Shown: positions 36,962 to 47,359, counted from the first letter of the stretch. The stretch is DNA of 64,000 nt from Achromobacter insolitus (GCF_002209555.1 NZ_NJIF01000003.1:744001-808000), one strand, 5' to 3'. The notes: generated from the letters alone by a model not told the origin. Numbers and translations: made by a program.

Positions 36962-37726
36962 TTATTGCGCGCCGTCTTCGCTGAGTTGCGCGCTGGTGCG
37001 GCCAAAACGGCGCTCGCGCGTGCGATACCAGTCAAAGGCGGCTGCGAGCTCCGCAGCGCCAAAGTCCGGCCAATAGCGGTCCGTGAAGTAGAACTCCGCG
37101 TAGGCCATCTGCCAGATCAGGAAATTGGAAATACGCTGTTCGCCGCCGGTGCGGATGAACAGGTCCGGTTCGGGTGCCCATGACATGGACAGGTGGCGCG
37201 AAAGGCGCTCCTCGTCCACCAGCTGGGGCTGAGAGGCCAACGCGGGCTCGGCGGCCAGCATGGCGCGAGTGGCCTGCAAGATGTCCCAGCGGCCGCCATA
37301 GTTCGCGGCGACCGTCAGGTGCAGGCGGTCGTTGTGGGCGGTGCGTTCCTGCGCCGCGAAGATCAACTCTTGCAGCCGGGGCTCGAAGGCGGACAGGTCG
37401 CCAATGACGTGCAGACGCACGCCCTGCTCTTCGAGCTTGCCGATCTCACGCTCCAGCGCCTGCACGAACAAGCGCATCAAGAGCGATACTTCCTCGGCTG
37501 GCCTGCGCCAGTTCTCGGAACTGAAGGCGAACAGGGTCAGATAACGCACGCCGGCGCGGCCGCAGGCCTCAACGACACGCCGCACCGCTTGCACGCCCTT
37601 GGCGTGCCCCGCAGTACGCGGCAGCAGCCGTCTCGTCGCCCACCGGCCATTGCCATCCATGATGATGGCCACGTGCTCGGGAATGTCGCGAGTAGCGGGA
37701 ACCGCCTGGGTCGAACTGGTTGCCAT
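36962..37726 (-). CDS. uppS: Undecaprenyl diphosphate synthase
   Basis: Condenses isopentenyl diphosphates with farnesyl diphosphate to make the C55 carrier for peptidoglycan and O-antigen. The 254 residues contain the active-site aspartate D24 in [11 protein letters not shown], then [13 protein letters not shown] and [18 protein letters not shown]. It lies between frr and cdsA on the same strand. Confidence 0.95.
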   Translation of the reverse strand: MATSSTQAVPATRDIPEHVAIIMDGNGRWATRRLLPRTAGHAKGVQAVRRVVEACGRAGVRYLTLFAFSSENWRRPAEEVSLLMRLFVQALEREIGKLEEQGVRLHVIGDLSAFEPRLQELIFAAQERTAHNDRLHLTVAANYGGRWDILQATRAMLAAEPALASQPQLVDEERLSRHLSMSWAPEPDLFIRTGGEQRISNFLIWQMAYAEFYFTDRYWPDFGAAELAAAFDWYRTRERRFGRTSAQLSEDGAQ

Positions 37727-37859
37727 TGGTCTGGAGCTGCGCGCGGTGAAACGGCGAAAACGGAAAATACAGGGAGAAAAGCCTGCGCCGTCGGCCCACG
37801 GCTACGCAGTGTTGCTGCGGAACAATGGACAGGACGGCGCTCAGGCAGGAAATCCTGGT

Positions 37860-37894
37860 CCTCGGGATGATACGGCCAGCCGACCATCCCGAGG
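37860..37894 (-). terminator. Long perfect hairpin after frr
   Basis: CCTCGGGATG and CATCCCGAGG form a perfect 10-bp stem around a 15-base loop, which itself can pair CGGC with GCCG. It starts 10 bases after the frr stop and has no clear T-tract, so it may be a 3'-end stabiliser or a weak terminator before uppS. Confidence 0.45.
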
Positions 37895-37904
37895 CATGCA
37901 GGAA

Positions 37905-38465
37905 TTATACGGTCATGATTTCCGCTTCTTTCTGCGCGACCATCTTGTCGATGTCGGCCACGTTGCGATCGGTCAGCTTCTGGACGTCGTCCTGCGAACG
38001 GCGTTCGTCGTCCTCGGAGATTTCCTTGTCCTTGACCAGCTTCTTCAGCGCTTCGTTGGCTTCGCGGCGCAGGTTGCGCACGGCGACCTTGGCGTCCTCG
38101 CCTTCGCTGCGGACCACTTTGGTCAGGTCGCGACGGCGCTCCTCGGTCAGCGCGGGCATCGGCACGCGGATGGTGTCGCCCATCGACATGGGGTTCAGGC
38201 CCAGGTCCGATTCGCGGATGGCTTTTTCGATCACGGAGGCCATGTGCTTCTCGTAGGGCTGCACGCTGATGGTGCGAGCGTCGACGAGGTTCACGTTGCC
38301 GACCTGGCTGATCGGCACGGGCGAGCCGTAATACTCGACCTGCACGTGGTCCAGGATGCCGGTATGGGCGCGGCCCGTGCGGATCTTGGCCAGGTTGGTC
38401 TTGAGCGTGTCAAGCGACTTGGCCATCCTGGCTTCGGCGGATTTGCGGATTTCTGCGACGCTCAT
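37905..38465 (-). CDS. frr: Ribosome-recycling factor
   Basis: Works with EF-G to split the terminated ribosome. The 186 residues form the two-domain tRNA-mimic: [20 protein letters not shown] at the start and [20 protein letters not shown] in the second half. It follows pyrH by 15 bases, the conserved order rpsB-tsf-pyrH-frr. Confidence 0.96.
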   Translation of the reverse strand: MSVAEIRKSAEARMAKSLDTLKTNLAKIRTGRAHTGILDHVQVEYYGSPVPISQVGNVNLVDARTISVQPYEKHMASVIEKAIRESDLGLNPMSMGDTIRVPMPALTEERRRDLTKVVRSEGEDAKVAVRNLRREANEALKKLVKDKEISEDDERRSQDDVQKLTDRNVADIDKMVAQKEAEIMTV

Positions 38466-38480
38466 GGAATTTCCTTTTCT

Positions 38481-39284
<804 letters not shown>

Positions 39285-39295
39285 CTACCCTGGGG

Positions 39296-40174
39296 TCAGG
39301 CGCGGCCAGCGGCGGCGGCGGCGACCTCAGCGGCGAAATCGCTGGTCTTCTTCTCGATACCTTCGCCGACAACGAACAGCACGAACTTGCTGATCGAAGC
39401 GCCCTTGGCCTTGAGCATCTGCTCGACCGTGGCCTTGTCGTCCTTGACGAACGGCTGCGACAGCAGGGTGACTTCCTTCAGGAACTTCTGCACCGAGCCT
39501 TCGACCATCTTGGCGACGATTTCGGCGGGCTTGCCCGATTCAGCGGCCTTCTGCTCGGCAACCGAGCGCTCGGCAGCGATGTCAGCGGGGTTCACGCCGT
39601 CAGCGTTCAGGGCCTTGGGCTTGGTGGCGGCGATGTGCATCGCCAGGTCCTTGCCCACTTCCTCGGCGCCCGAGTACTCGACCAGCACGCCGATGCGGCC
39701 GCCGTGCACGTAGCTGGCCAGCGCGTTCGGGGTCTCGATGCGTTCGAAGCGGCGGATCGCCATGTTTTCGCCGATCTTGCCGATCAGGGCGGTACGGGTC
39801 GATTCGACCGTGCCGTCGCCGTAGGGCAGCGCCGACAGAGCGGCCACGTCGGCCGGGTTCTGCGTGGCGACCAGTTCGGCCAGCTTGTTCACGAAAGCCA
39901 CGAAATCGTCGTTCTTGGCGACGAAGTCGGTTTCGCAGTTGACTTCGATGACGGCGCCTTTCTTGGCGTCGGCGGAGATGAACAGACCGATCAGGCCTTC
40001 AGCGGTGACGCGGGCGGCAGCCTTGCTGGCCTTGTTGCCCAGCTTGACGCGCAGGATTTCCTCGGCGCGGGCCAGGTCGCCCTCGGCTTCCGTCAAGGCC
40101 TTCTTGCACTCCATCATGGGGGCGTCGGTCTTTTCGCGCAGTTCCTTGACCAGGGCAGCGGTAATTTCAGCCAT
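39296..40174 (-). CDS. tsf: Translation elongation factor Ts
   Basis: The guanine-nucleotide exchange factor for EF-Tu. The 292 residues begin [20 protein letters not shown], the UBA-like N-terminal module and TDxPMMxCKKAL signature, followed by two core subdomains ([19 protein letters not shown]). It follows rpsB by 179 bases that contain three hairpins. Confidence 0.96.
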   Translation of the reverse strand: MAEITAALVKELREKTDAPMMECKKALTEAEGDLARAEEILRVKLGNKASKAAARVTAEGLIGLFISADAKKGAVIEVNCETDFVAKNDDFVAFVNKLAELVATQNPADVAALSALPYGDGTVESTRTALIGKIGENMAIRRFERIETPNALASYVHGGRIGVLVEYSGAEEVGKDLAMHIAATKPKALNADGVNPADIAAERSVAEQKAAESGKPAEIVAKMVEGSVQKFLKEVTLLSQPFVKDDKATVEQMLKAKGASISKFVLFVVGEGIEKKTSDFAAEVAAAAAGRA

Positions 40175-40200
40175 GTTTGCTCCAATTTGCTAGAACATGC

Positions 40201-40323
40201 CCCGGCACACCGGGACAGTGGTTTGATTCGATGGGACATCCGCGATTCGCGGATCAGGAAGATGGGAGCCCACCTTCGCACTGCCGGCGAGGCGGGAGCG
40301 GACCCGCATTCGGAACCGCTCCC
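40201..40323 (-). promoter_or_regulatory. Three hairpins in the rpsB-tsf spacer
   Basis: Stem 1: GGGAGCGG (40294-40301) with CCGCTCCC (40316-40323). Stem 2: ATCCGCG (40238-40244) with CGCGGAT (40248-40254). Stem 3: CCCGG (40201-40205) with CCGGG (40210-40214). All lie in the transcribed spacer between rpsB and tsf. In E. coli a terminator in the same spacer lowers tsf expression; a similar role is inferred. Confidence 0.55.
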
Positions 40324-40353
40324 AGACACTAACCGCCGGACATGACAATAGGC

Positions 40354-41103
40354 TTAGGCCTGGTTGTCCTGGACTTCGACGAACTCTTCCTGGCCTTCGC
40401 CCAGCTCTTCGACCAGACCGTTCAGGTTCTGCTCGCGGCCTTCCAGCACGGCGTCGGCGATGCCCTTGGCGTACAGCGCGATGGCCTTGGCCGAGTCGTC
40501 GTTGCCGGGGATCACGTAGTCGATGCCTTCGGGCGAGTGGTTGGTGTCAACCACGGCGACCACGGGGATGCCCAGGGTCTTGGCTTCGGCGATGGCAATC
40601 TTGTGATAGCCGACGTCGATCACGAAAATGGCGTCGGGCAGACCGTTCATGTCCTTGATGCCGCCGATCGACTTGTTCAGCTTTTCCAGTTCGCGTTGGA
40701 ACAGCAGGCCTTCCTTCTTGATCATGCGCTCGGCGCCGCCTTCGGCGACCACGGCTTCCATATCCTTCAGGCGCTTGACCGAGGTCTTCACCGTCTTGAA
40801 GTTGGTCAGCATGCCGCCGAGCCAGCGGGCGTCGACGAAAGGCATGCCGCAACGCGCGGCTTCGGCAGCGACCAGCTCGCGAGCAGCGCGCTTGGTGCCG
40901 ACGAACAGGATGTTGCCACCGCGAGCAGCCAGCTGCTTCACGAACTTGGTGGCTTCCTGGTACTTATCAACCGTCTTTTCGAGGTTGATGATGTGAATCT
41001 TGTTGCGATGGCCGAAGATATAGGGGGCCATCTTGGGGTTCCAGTAGCGGGTCTGGTGACCGAAGTGGACACCCGCTTCCAGCATTTCGCGCATCAAAGA
41101 CAT
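40354..41103 (-). CDS. rpsB: 30S ribosomal protein S2
   Basis: A peripheral protein of the small subunit, needed for S1 binding. The 249 residues carry [20 protein letters not shown] and later [12 protein letters not shown] and [17 protein letters not shown]. The ATG at 41103 has GGAGA in front. Acidic residues at the C-terminus are typical. It heads the tsf-pyrH-frr run. Confidence 0.97.
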   Translation of the reverse strand: MSLMREMLEAGVHFGHQTRYWNPKMAPYIFGHRNKIHIINLEKTVDKYQEATKFVKQLAARGGNILFVGTKRAARELVAAEAARCGMPFVDARWLGGMLTNFKTVKTSVKRLKDMEAVVAEGGAERMIKKEGLLFQRELEKLNKSIGGIKDMNGLPDAIFVIDVGYHKIAIAEAKTLGIPVVAVVDTNHSPEGIDYVIPGNDDSAKAIALYAKGIADAVLEGREQNLNGLVEELGEGQEEFVEVQDNQA

Positions 41104-41142
41104 AACTTTCTCCAAGGGTTGATTTCTTGTGCCACACCAGCA

Positions 41143-41199
41143 TCAGCCTCTGGCTGACACCCTGGGTGGTGTTGCACGCGATTTCCCGCCTACGCGGGA
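41143..41199 (-). promoter_or_regulatory. Structured 5' leader of rpsB
   Basis: Three short hairpins lie in the leader: TCCCGC with GCGGGA (41184-41199), ACACC with GGTGT (41157-41172) and TCAGCC with GGCTGA (41143-41157). The last two share a base. S2 is known to repress its own mRNA through the leader in E. coli; a similar role here is inferred. Confidence 0.45.
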
Positions 41200-41206
41200 T
41201 GACAAA

Positions 41207-41212
41207 ATTTTA
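41207..41212 (-). promoter_or_regulatory. Candidate -10 box of rpsB
   Basis: TAAAAT on the minus strand, 103 bases upstream of the rpsB start codon. The nearest TTGCGG is 20 bases upstream, so the -35 fit is poor. It is the best candidate start for the structured leader. Confidence 0.35.
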
Positions 41213-41886
41213 ACCGGGCCGACCGATCACTGCCGCAATAACTACAGCGCCTCTGGCGCCTTCTACTACGCTGCCGCGATAAACCCAGACGGCCGCCACG
41301 ACCAAGAGCCTCACACCGCATGCCTGCAGGCGCTTATCCAGACCCACCAGGAATTTCCTGGAAGTTTCCGGCGGTTTCCCGAAAGCGCACCCGGACCTGT
41401 TTTGTTGGCAGCGAAATCCAGCTCTGGAAAATCCAGTTCTTCGCGTTCAAGCGTGGGGATTGAACCCCGGCTTCAGTTCGACCGCGCATCAGACCGTCGG
41501 GGCATTTCTTAAGAAAATGCGAACATTTTCAAGAACTTAATCCGACATCCGCACCGAGTCCAGACCCTGAGCCTGCATCGCCGCTCTAAAACATGACCGG
41601 GCTTACAAGCACGCCGCGCCCCAGCTTCCGCAAGTCCGTCGGATTGTTGCTGCCACGCCCGCACGGCCAGTTTTTCAGCAAGTTCCCGTTCCATAACCCA
41701 CGGCCGGCCCCGAATTCGCTCCACAACCTTCGCTTGCGGTGACTTCAGAACCTGCCGCCGATCAGAATCGATCCGCCGCCAAATTACCTGCCGGGCTTGC
41801 CTGGTACGCATCAATGCCAAAGGCCTGCACCCGCCGGGTTCAGCCTTTGCCGTAACCCGATTGCTCCCCAAAATTTTAGGGAAGCC
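41213..41886. other. Gene-free block between rpsB and map
   Basis: About 670 bases with no credible gene on either strand. It holds a 15-bp palindrome (CCAGGAA-T-TTCCTGG, 41347-41361), a GGGG-ATTGAA-CCCC hairpin (41455-41468) and an AT-rich GAAAATG/CATTTTC hairpin (41513-41530). Base composition drops to AT-rich near 41505-41540. A frame on the minus strand from 41871 to 41509 has no recognisable features and was not called. Neither a tRNA nor a known regulatory RNA was recognised. Confidence 0.5.
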
Positions 41887-41892
41887 TATAAT
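41887..41892 (+). promoter_or_regulatory. Consensus -10 box of map
   Basis: TATAAT, 52 bases upstream of the map start codon. The closest -35-like hexamer is TTGCTC at 41861-41866, with 20 bases between, so recognition may depend on other factors. Confidence 0.5.
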
Positions 41893-41943
41893 TCTACTAT
41901 TCTTTCAAGCAGACATTCAAGCGAGACATCGCCAAGCTACTCC

Positions 41944-42765
41944 ATGGGCACTATTACCAACCAAGCCGACCTGGCCAAGATGCGCGCCGCCTGCCAGGAC
42001 GCCGCCAAAGTCCTCGATTTCATCACCCCGCACGTCAAGCCCGGGGTCACGACCGGGGAACTGGACCGCCTCTGCCTGGAATACCTGACCGACGAACTGG
42101 GTGTGAAGTCCGCCACCGTGGGCTATGCGCCCCCGGGCTACCCCCCCTTCCCCGGCGCCATCTGCACCTCGGTCAACCACCAAGTGTGCCACGGCATCCC
42201 GGGCGACAAGGTGCTCAAGAACGGGGATTCGCTGAACATCGACGTCACCATCATCAAGGATGGCTGGTTCGGCGACACCAGCCGCATGTACGCCGTGGGT
42301 GAACAGTCCATCTTGTCGCGCCGCCTGACCGAGATCACCTTCGAGTGCATGTGGAAGGGAATCCAGCAGGTAAAAAATGGGGCCACGCTCGGCGATATCG
42401 GCAACGCCATCCAGAAGCACGCGGAATCCAACGGTTTTTCGGTGGTGCGCGAATTCTGCGGTCACGGCATCGGCCAACGTTTCCATGAAGATCCGCAGGT
42501 GCTGCACTATGGCAAACCCGGCACGGGCGTGAAGCTGACGACCGGCATGCTGTTCACCATCGAGCCCATGATCAACGCCGGACGCCGCGAAATCCGCCAA
42601 CTGTCCGACGGCTGGACGGTCGTGACCCGAGACCACAGCCTGTCCGCGCAATGGGAGCATGCTGTCTGCGTCACGGATACCGGCTACGAGGTTCTGACCC
42701 TGTCGCCTGGCATGCCCCAACCGCCCGCCTTCATCACCGACCCCCTCATCATCCCCGCCGTCTGA
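41944..42765 (+). CDS. map: Methionine aminopeptidase type I
   Basis: Removes the initiator methionine from nascent proteins. The 273 residues show the metal ligands: two aspartates in NIDVTIIKDGWFGDTSRM, the histidine in FCGHGIGQRFHEDP, and glutamates in FTIEPMI and QWEHAV. The ATG at 41944 gives MGTITNQADLAKMR; 49 further residues of open frame upstream are not family-like. It is followed by glnD after 18 bases, and the divergent rpsB lies 840 bases upstream. Confidence 0.95.
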   Translation: MGTITNQADLAKMRAACQDAAKVLDFITPHVKPGVTTGELDRLCLEYLTDELGVKSATVGYAPPGYPPFPGAICTSVNHQVCHGIPGDKVLKNGDSLNIDVTIIKDGWFGDTSRMYAVGEQSILSRRLTEITFECMWKGIQQVKNGATLGDIGNAIQKHAESNGFSVVREFCGHGIGQRFHEDPQVLHYGKPGTGVKLTTGMLFTIEPMINAGRREIRQLSDGWTVVTRDHSLSAQWEHAVCVTDTGYEVLTLSPGMPQPPAFITDPLIIPAV

Positions 42766-42783
42766 AGCATCTGCATAGCCACC

Positions 42784-45390
42784 ATGACCGCCGCAACCCT
42801 CAGCGCCCTGCGCGAACGCATCCAGGAAGCCCGGCGGACCGCGGTGGCGCAGTTCCGCACCCACCTGCGGCCGGACACTCTGCTGTCCGAGCTGCGCCGC
42901 ATCGTTGACGCCGCACTGCGGGACCTGGTCAAGCACTGCCCGCTGCCCGCTGGAGCCACCCTGGCCGCCGTGGGCGGTTATGGCCGGGGCGAACTCTACC
43001 CTCATTCCGACGTAGACCTGCTCATCCTGCTGCCGCACGCCCCCACCCCGGACGAAGAAGCGGCTATCGAGAAGCTGGTGGCCTCGCTGTGGGACCTGGG
43101 CCTGGAGCCCGGGCATAGCGTGCGCACCATCGAAGATTGCGAGCGCGAGGCCGATGCCGACATCACCGTGGAAACCGCCTTGCTGGAATCCCGCTGGCTG
43201 GCCGGCAGCCGCACGTTGATGAAGGCGTTCGAGGCTGCCACACGGTCCCGCCTGGACCCGCGCGCCTTCTTTCGCGCCAAGCGCGTCGAAATGCAGCAGC
43301 GCCACGCCCGCTACCACGACACGCCCTACGCGCTGGAACCCAATTGCAAGGAGTCGCCCGGGGGGCTGCGCGACCTGCAGGTGATTCTGTGGATGGCAAG
43401 GGCGGCGGGCTTTGGCAATAGTTGGCGGTCCGTGGCCCAGGCCGGCCTGCTGACCTCATCCGAGGCGCGCGACCTGCGCCGCGCGGAACAGGCCTTCAAA
43501 CGCCTGCGCATCGAGCTGCACCTGCTGGCGAACCGGCGTGAAGACCGCGTGCTGTTCGACCTGCAACCCGCGCTGGCCGAGGTCTACGGCATCCACGCCA
43601 CCGCCACCCGCCGCGGCAGCGAACTACTGATGCAGCGCTACTACTGGGCGGCGCGCCTGGTGACGCAGTTGAACGGCATCCTGGTGCAGAACATCGAAGA
43701 ACGGCTATTCCCGCGTCCCGACAGCGACGCGCGCGATATCGACGACGATTTCCGCAATCTGCGCGACCGCCTGGACATCATTCGCGACGATGGGTTCGAG
43801 CGCAATCCCACCCTGCTGCTGCGCGCCTTCCTGGTAATGCAGCAGCATCCAGAGCTGACCGGCATGTCCGCGCGGACGCTGCGGGCCATTTGGCATTCGC
43901 GCCACCGCATCGATGCCCAGTTCCGCCGCAACCCGGTCAACCGCAAGCTGTTCTTGCAGATCCTGCAGCAGCCGCGCGGCATCGTGCACGAACTGCGGCG
44001 CATGACCATGCTTAACATCCTGCCGCGCTACTTGCCGGTGTTCCGCCGCATCGTGGGGCAGATGCAGCATGACCTGTTCCACGCCTATACGGTGGACCAG
44101 CACACGCTGGCGGTCGTGCGCAACCTGCGCCGCTTTACCATGCCGGAACATGCGCAGGAGTATCCGTTGGCCAGCCAATTGATCGCCAGCCTGGACCGGC
44201 ACTGGCTGCTGTACGTGGCCGCGCTGTTCCATGACATTGCCAAGGGGCGCGGCGGCGACCACTCCGAGCTGGGCGCACGCGAAGTGCGCAAGTTCGCCCA
44301 GGACCACGGAATGGAGCCCGAGGACACCAAGCTGGTCGAGTTCCTGGTCCGCCAGCACCTGCTGATGTCGGCCGTGGCGCAAAAGCGCGACCTGTCCGAT
44401 CCGGCCGTGGTGCAGGATTTTGCCGCCACCGTGAAGGACGAACGCCATCTGACGGCCCTGTACCTGCTGACGGTGGCCGATATTCGCGGCACCAGCCCCA
44501 AGGTCTGGAACGCGTGGAAGGGCAAGCTGCTGGAAGACCTGTACAAGCTGACCCTGGCCGCGCTGGGCGGCGCGCACGCCGACGCGCACACCGTGCTGAC
44601 CGAACGCAAGGAAGAGGCCGCCCGCCTCACCCGCCTGGCCGGCTTGCGCGACGACGCCCGGGAGGCCTTCTGGAACCAGCTCGACGTGGCCTACTTCCTG
44701 CGCCACGACGCCTCGGACATCGCCTGGCACACGCGCCACCTGTACCACCAGGTCGAACCTGCGCAGGCGGTGGTCAAGGCCCGCCCCACCGAACATGGGG
44801 AAGGCCTGCAGATCATGGTGTACACCCGGGATGCGCCCGACCTCTTCGTGGCTATTTGCGGCTATTTCGACGCCAAGTCGCTCTCCATCCAGGACGCCCG
44901 CATCCACACCACGCGTCACGGCTGGGCGCTGGATAGCTTTATCGTGCTGCTGCCGGAAGGCGCGAGCGACCTGCGCGCCCAGGCCACCCTGGTCGAGCAT
45001 GAATTGGCGGAGCGTCTGAGGGATCCGCACGCGGCCGCCCAGCAGCAGCCGGCCCGCAGCGGCTACTACGGCCGTGGCCGCCAATCGCGAGTGTCGCGGG
45101 TGTTTCCGGTCATGCCGCAGGCCGAACTCCAGCCTGACGAACGCAGCACCTCGTGGCGCTTGTCGGTAACCGCAACCGACCGTCCCGGCCTGCTGCACGC
45201 CCTGGCGCGAGTCTTCGCGCGCCACGAAATAAACCTGCTCATGGCCAAGATCATGACGCTGGGCGACCGCGTCGAAGACGTGTTCATCGTGGACGGCTCG
45301 GCGCTGGCCCGCCCGCGCAGCCAGATGCAGTTCGAGCGCGACATCCTGGACGCCCTGGCGGGCGAGGAAGCCCAGCAGCGCGCCGCCTGA
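42784..45390 (+). CDS. glnD: [Protein-PII] uridylyltransferase/uridylyl-removing enzyme
   Basis: The nitrogen sensor: uridylylates PII proteins when glutamine is low and removes UMP when it is high. The 868 residues have the nucleotidyltransferase motif GGYGRGELYPHSDVD (about 64-78), the HD domain with LFHDIAKGRGGDHSELG (about 480-497) and two ACT domains (about 680-770 and 795-865) that bind glutamine. The map-glnD order is conserved in this group. PII genes are not in the window. Confidence 0.95.
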   Translation: MTAATLSALRERIQEARRTAVAQFRTHLRPDTLLSELRRIVDAALRDLVKHCPLPAGATLAAVGGYGRGELYPHSDVDLLILLPHAPTPDEEAAIEKLVASLWDLGLEPGHSVRTIEDCEREADADITVETALLESRWLAGSRTLMKAFEAATRSRLDPRAFFRAKRVEMQQRHARYHDTPYALEPNCKESPGGLRDLQVILWMARAAGFGNSWRSVAQAGLLTSSEARDLRRAEQAFKRLRIELHLLANRREDRVLFDLQPALAEVYGIHATATRRGSELLMQRYYWAARLVTQLNGILVQNIEERLFPRPDSDARDIDDDFRNLRDRLDIIRDDGFERNPTLLLRAFLVMQQHPELTGMSARTLRAIWHSRHRIDAQFRRNPVNRKLFLQILQQPRGIVHELRRMTMLNILPRYLPVFRRIVGQMQHDLFHAYTVDQHTLAVVRNLRRFTMPEHAQEYPLASQLIASLDRHWLLYVAALFHDIAKGRGGDHSELGAREVRKFAQDHGMEPEDTKLVEFLVRQHLLMSAVAQKRDLSDPAVVQDFAATVKDERHLTALYLLTVADIRGTSPKVWNAWKGKLLEDLYKLTLAALGGAHADAHTVLTERKEEAARLTRLAGLRDDAREAFWNQLDVAYFLRHDASDIAWHTRHLYHQVEPAQAVVKARPTEHGEGLQIMVYTRDAPDLFVAICGYFDAKSLSIQDARIHTTRHGWALDSFIVLLPEGASDLRAQATLVEHELAERLRDPHAAAQQQPARSGYYGRGRQSRVSRVFPVMPQAELQPDERSTSWRLSVTATDRPGLLHALARVFARHEINLLMAKIMTLGDRVEDVFIVDGSALARPRSQMQFERDILDALAGEEAQQRAA

Positions 45391-45395
45391 GCATC

Positions 45396-45417
45396 GGCGC
45401 CTGGCATCGCCAGCGCC
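45396..45417 (+). terminator. Hairpin after glnD
   Basis: GGCG and CTGGC pair with GCCAG and CGCC around ATC, with a one-base bulge, six bases after the glnD stop. There is no clear T-tract, so termination is uncertain. Confidence 0.3.
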
Positions 45418-45465
45418 GCTGGGACCGCATACAATCCCGGTTTTCGGCCTGGCGATACCGTCCCC

Positions 45466-46179
45466 ATGGAGCTAAACGATTATCTGCGCGTTTTCGGTAC
45501 CAGCTTCTTTTTCGCGCTGGCCACCCTATTGCCTTTCCTGAATCCGCCCGCGATCGCGCCGATCTTCCTGTCACTGACCGAGGGCGCCTCGTCATCCACC
45601 CGCATGGTGCTGGCCAAGCGCGTGGCGATTAACGTCTGCCTGATGCTGATCGTCGCCATGGTCGCGGGCAACGTGCTGCTCAGCTTCTTCGGCATCTCGC
45701 TGTCCATCGTGCGGGTCGGCGGCGGCATGCTCGTCATCGCCAGTGCCTGGCGACTGGTGAATTCGCCCGATGCCGACACCGAGCGCGTGGCGCGCATGGC
45801 CGAATCCTTCACGCCTGAAATGGCCAAGGCCCGCGCCTTCTATCCCCTGACATTCCCCATCAGCTGCGGCCCCGGCTCCATCGCAGCAGCCATCACCGTC
45901 GGGGTGTCGCTGCGGGACCAGAACCACGTACTGAGCCTGCTGCGGCTCGGCGGCTCCATCCCCGGTATCATCGTTGTCTCCGTGACGCTGTACATCTGCC
46001 TGCGCTTTGCGGCGCAGATGCTGCATAGGCTGGGGGACAATGGCACGGCCGTGTTCATGCGGCTATCGGCCTTCATCATGCTTTGCCTGGGCGTGCAGAT
46101 CTTCTGGGAAGGTTCGCGCGAACTGCTGCTGGGTGTATTGCAGCAAGTGATGCAACCAATTCCGATTCCCAAGGCCTAA
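45466..46179 (+). CDS. MarC-family integral membrane protein
   Basis: A 237-residue protein of the MarC family with about six transmembrane helices. The family core is recognisable in LATLLPFLNPPAIAPIFLSL near the N-terminus and FYPLTFPISCGPGSIAAAIT in the middle. Despite the name, the E. coli homologue is not a proven antibiotic-resistance protein; its transport role is unknown. It lies 75 bases after glnD and 51 bases before dsbB on the same strand. Confidence 0.85.
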   Translation: MELNDYLRVFGTSFFFALATLLPFLNPPAIAPIFLSLTEGASSSTRMVLAKRVAINVCLMLIVAMVAGNVLLSFFGISLSIVRVGGGMLVIASAWRLVNSPDADTERVARMAESFTPEMAKARAFYPLTFPISCGPGSIAAAITVGVSLRDQNHVLSLLRLGGSIPGIIVVSVTLYICLRFAAQMLHRLGDNGTAVFMRLSAFIMLCLGVQIFWEGSRELLLGVLQQVMQPIPIPKA

Positions 46180-46230
46180 GCCTGGCCGGATGCAGCGTCC
46201 GGCCCCTTTTTCAACCTCTACAGCACAACA

Positions 46231-46716
46231 ATGCCCTCTCGCTCAGAACGCCTGCTCCGCCTGATCGCCCTCTTTTGCTTTGGCGCCGTCGGCGTCGCCC
46301 TTGTTTCGCAGCACGTCTTCGACATGCCGCCCTGCGCGTGGTGCGTCATGCAGCGCCTGATCTACCTGGTGATCGGCGTCATCGCTCTAGTGGGCGGATT
46401 TGGCGGCGGACGCGTTTTGACCCGCTTGTGCGGTGCGCTGACCGCGCTGCTGTCCCTCAGCGGCATCGCCGCCGCCTGGTACCAATACAGCGTGGCGGCC
46501 AACATGCTGTCTTGCGACCAGACCTTCGCCGACCGCTTCATGACCGGCATCGGCCTGGAAAGCGCCGTGCCATGGCTGTTCGGCATCTATGCCACCTGCA
46601 TGGACGCCAAGGTGCCAGTGCTGGGTATCGAGTACGCCTTGTGGAGCCTGGCCCTCTTCGTCATCATTTTCTTCATGGCTTTGCCCGTCGCCTTCCGGCG
46701 CGGCAGTTCGCAGTAA
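46231..46716 (+). CDS. dsbB: Disulfide bond formation protein B
   Basis: Re-oxidises DsbA in the periplasm and passes electrons to quinones. The 161 residues have four transmembrane helices and both essential cysteine pairs: C35-x-x-C38 (PPCAWCVMQR) and C95/C123 in the second periplasmic loop (LSCDQTF and ATCMDA). The length is normal. It follows marC by 51 bases. Confidence 0.94.
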   Translation: MPSRSERLLRLIALFCFGAVGVALVSQHVFDMPPCAWCVMQRLIYLVIGVIALVGGFGGGRVLTRLCGALTALLSLSGIAAAWYQYSVAANMLSCDQTFADRFMTGIGLESAVPWLFGIYATCMDAKVPVLGIEYALWSLALFVIIFFMALPVAFRRGSSQ

Positions 46717-46837
46717 GCACCGTGCGGGCGCAGCCAGAGGATCGGAATGCCGCCGCCCTGCGCCAGCTGGTCCTGGGGCATGCTGCGCTGATGACCTGGC
46801 CACGCCTGACGGTGGTGCCGGCACGCTTTTCTTGACC

Positions 46838-47359
46838 ATGACCACTTTGAAGTACCTGACCGGATATCCCGAATCCTTGCTCGCCCAGGCCCGGCAACTG
46901 CTTGACCACGGCAAGCTGGGCGCGGCGCTCCTGGCACGCTACCCCGCCGGCCCCCACGACATCCGTACCGACCGGGCGCTGTACCAGTACGTGACAGACC
47001 TGAAGAACGCCTACATGCGCAATGGGGACCAAATTAACAAGGTGGCCTTCGACAGCAAGATCCATGTGATCCAGCACGCCCTCGGGCAACACACCTATAT
47101 CTCGCGCGTGCAGGGTGGCAAGCTCAAGGCCAAACATGAGATCCGGGTGGCGACGTTGTTCAAGACGGTGCCGGCCGAATTCCTGAAGATGATCACGGTG
47201 CACGAACTGGCCCATCTGAAGGAGAAGGACCACAACAAGGCCTTCTATAACCTGTGCCTGCGCATGGAGCCGCAATATCATCAGTACGAGTTCGACCTGC
47301 GCTTGTACCTGACGCATCTGGACGCCACGCGCGTCGCGTTATGGAAGAGCTCAGCCTGA
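46838..47359 (+). CDS. YgjP-like zinc metallopeptidase-domain protein
   Basis: A 173-residue protein with a compact metallopeptidase site: H122-E-L-A-H126 in TVHELAHLKEKDHNKAF, with H132 as a probable third ligand. The domain resembles YgjP/DUF45 (M48-related) proteins, whose substrate is unknown. There is no signal peptide, so it should be cytoplasmic. The ATG at 46838 is preferred to a longer frame that would overlap the end of dsbB. It ends at the terminator facing purF. Confidence 0.78.
   Translation: MTTLKYLTGYPESLLAQARQLLDHGKLGAALLARYPAGPHDIRTDRALYQYVTDLKNAYMRNGDQINKVAFDSKIHVIQHALGQHTYISRVQGGKLKAKHEIRVATLFKTVPAEFLKMITVHELAHLKEKDHNKAFYNLCLRMEPQYHQYEFDLRLYLTHLDATRVALWKSSA

Noticed and set aside
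41451-41510. tRNA-like T-arm look (GGGG-ATTGAA-CCCC with nearby stems) between rpsB and map
   Set aside because: No acceptor stem, D-arm or anticodon arm could be formed around it on either strand.
41509-41871. 120-codon frame on the minus strand upstream of map
   Set aside because: Rich in Arg and Cys, no recognisable domain, and it overlaps the region leading to the map promoter, so it looks like a chance frame.
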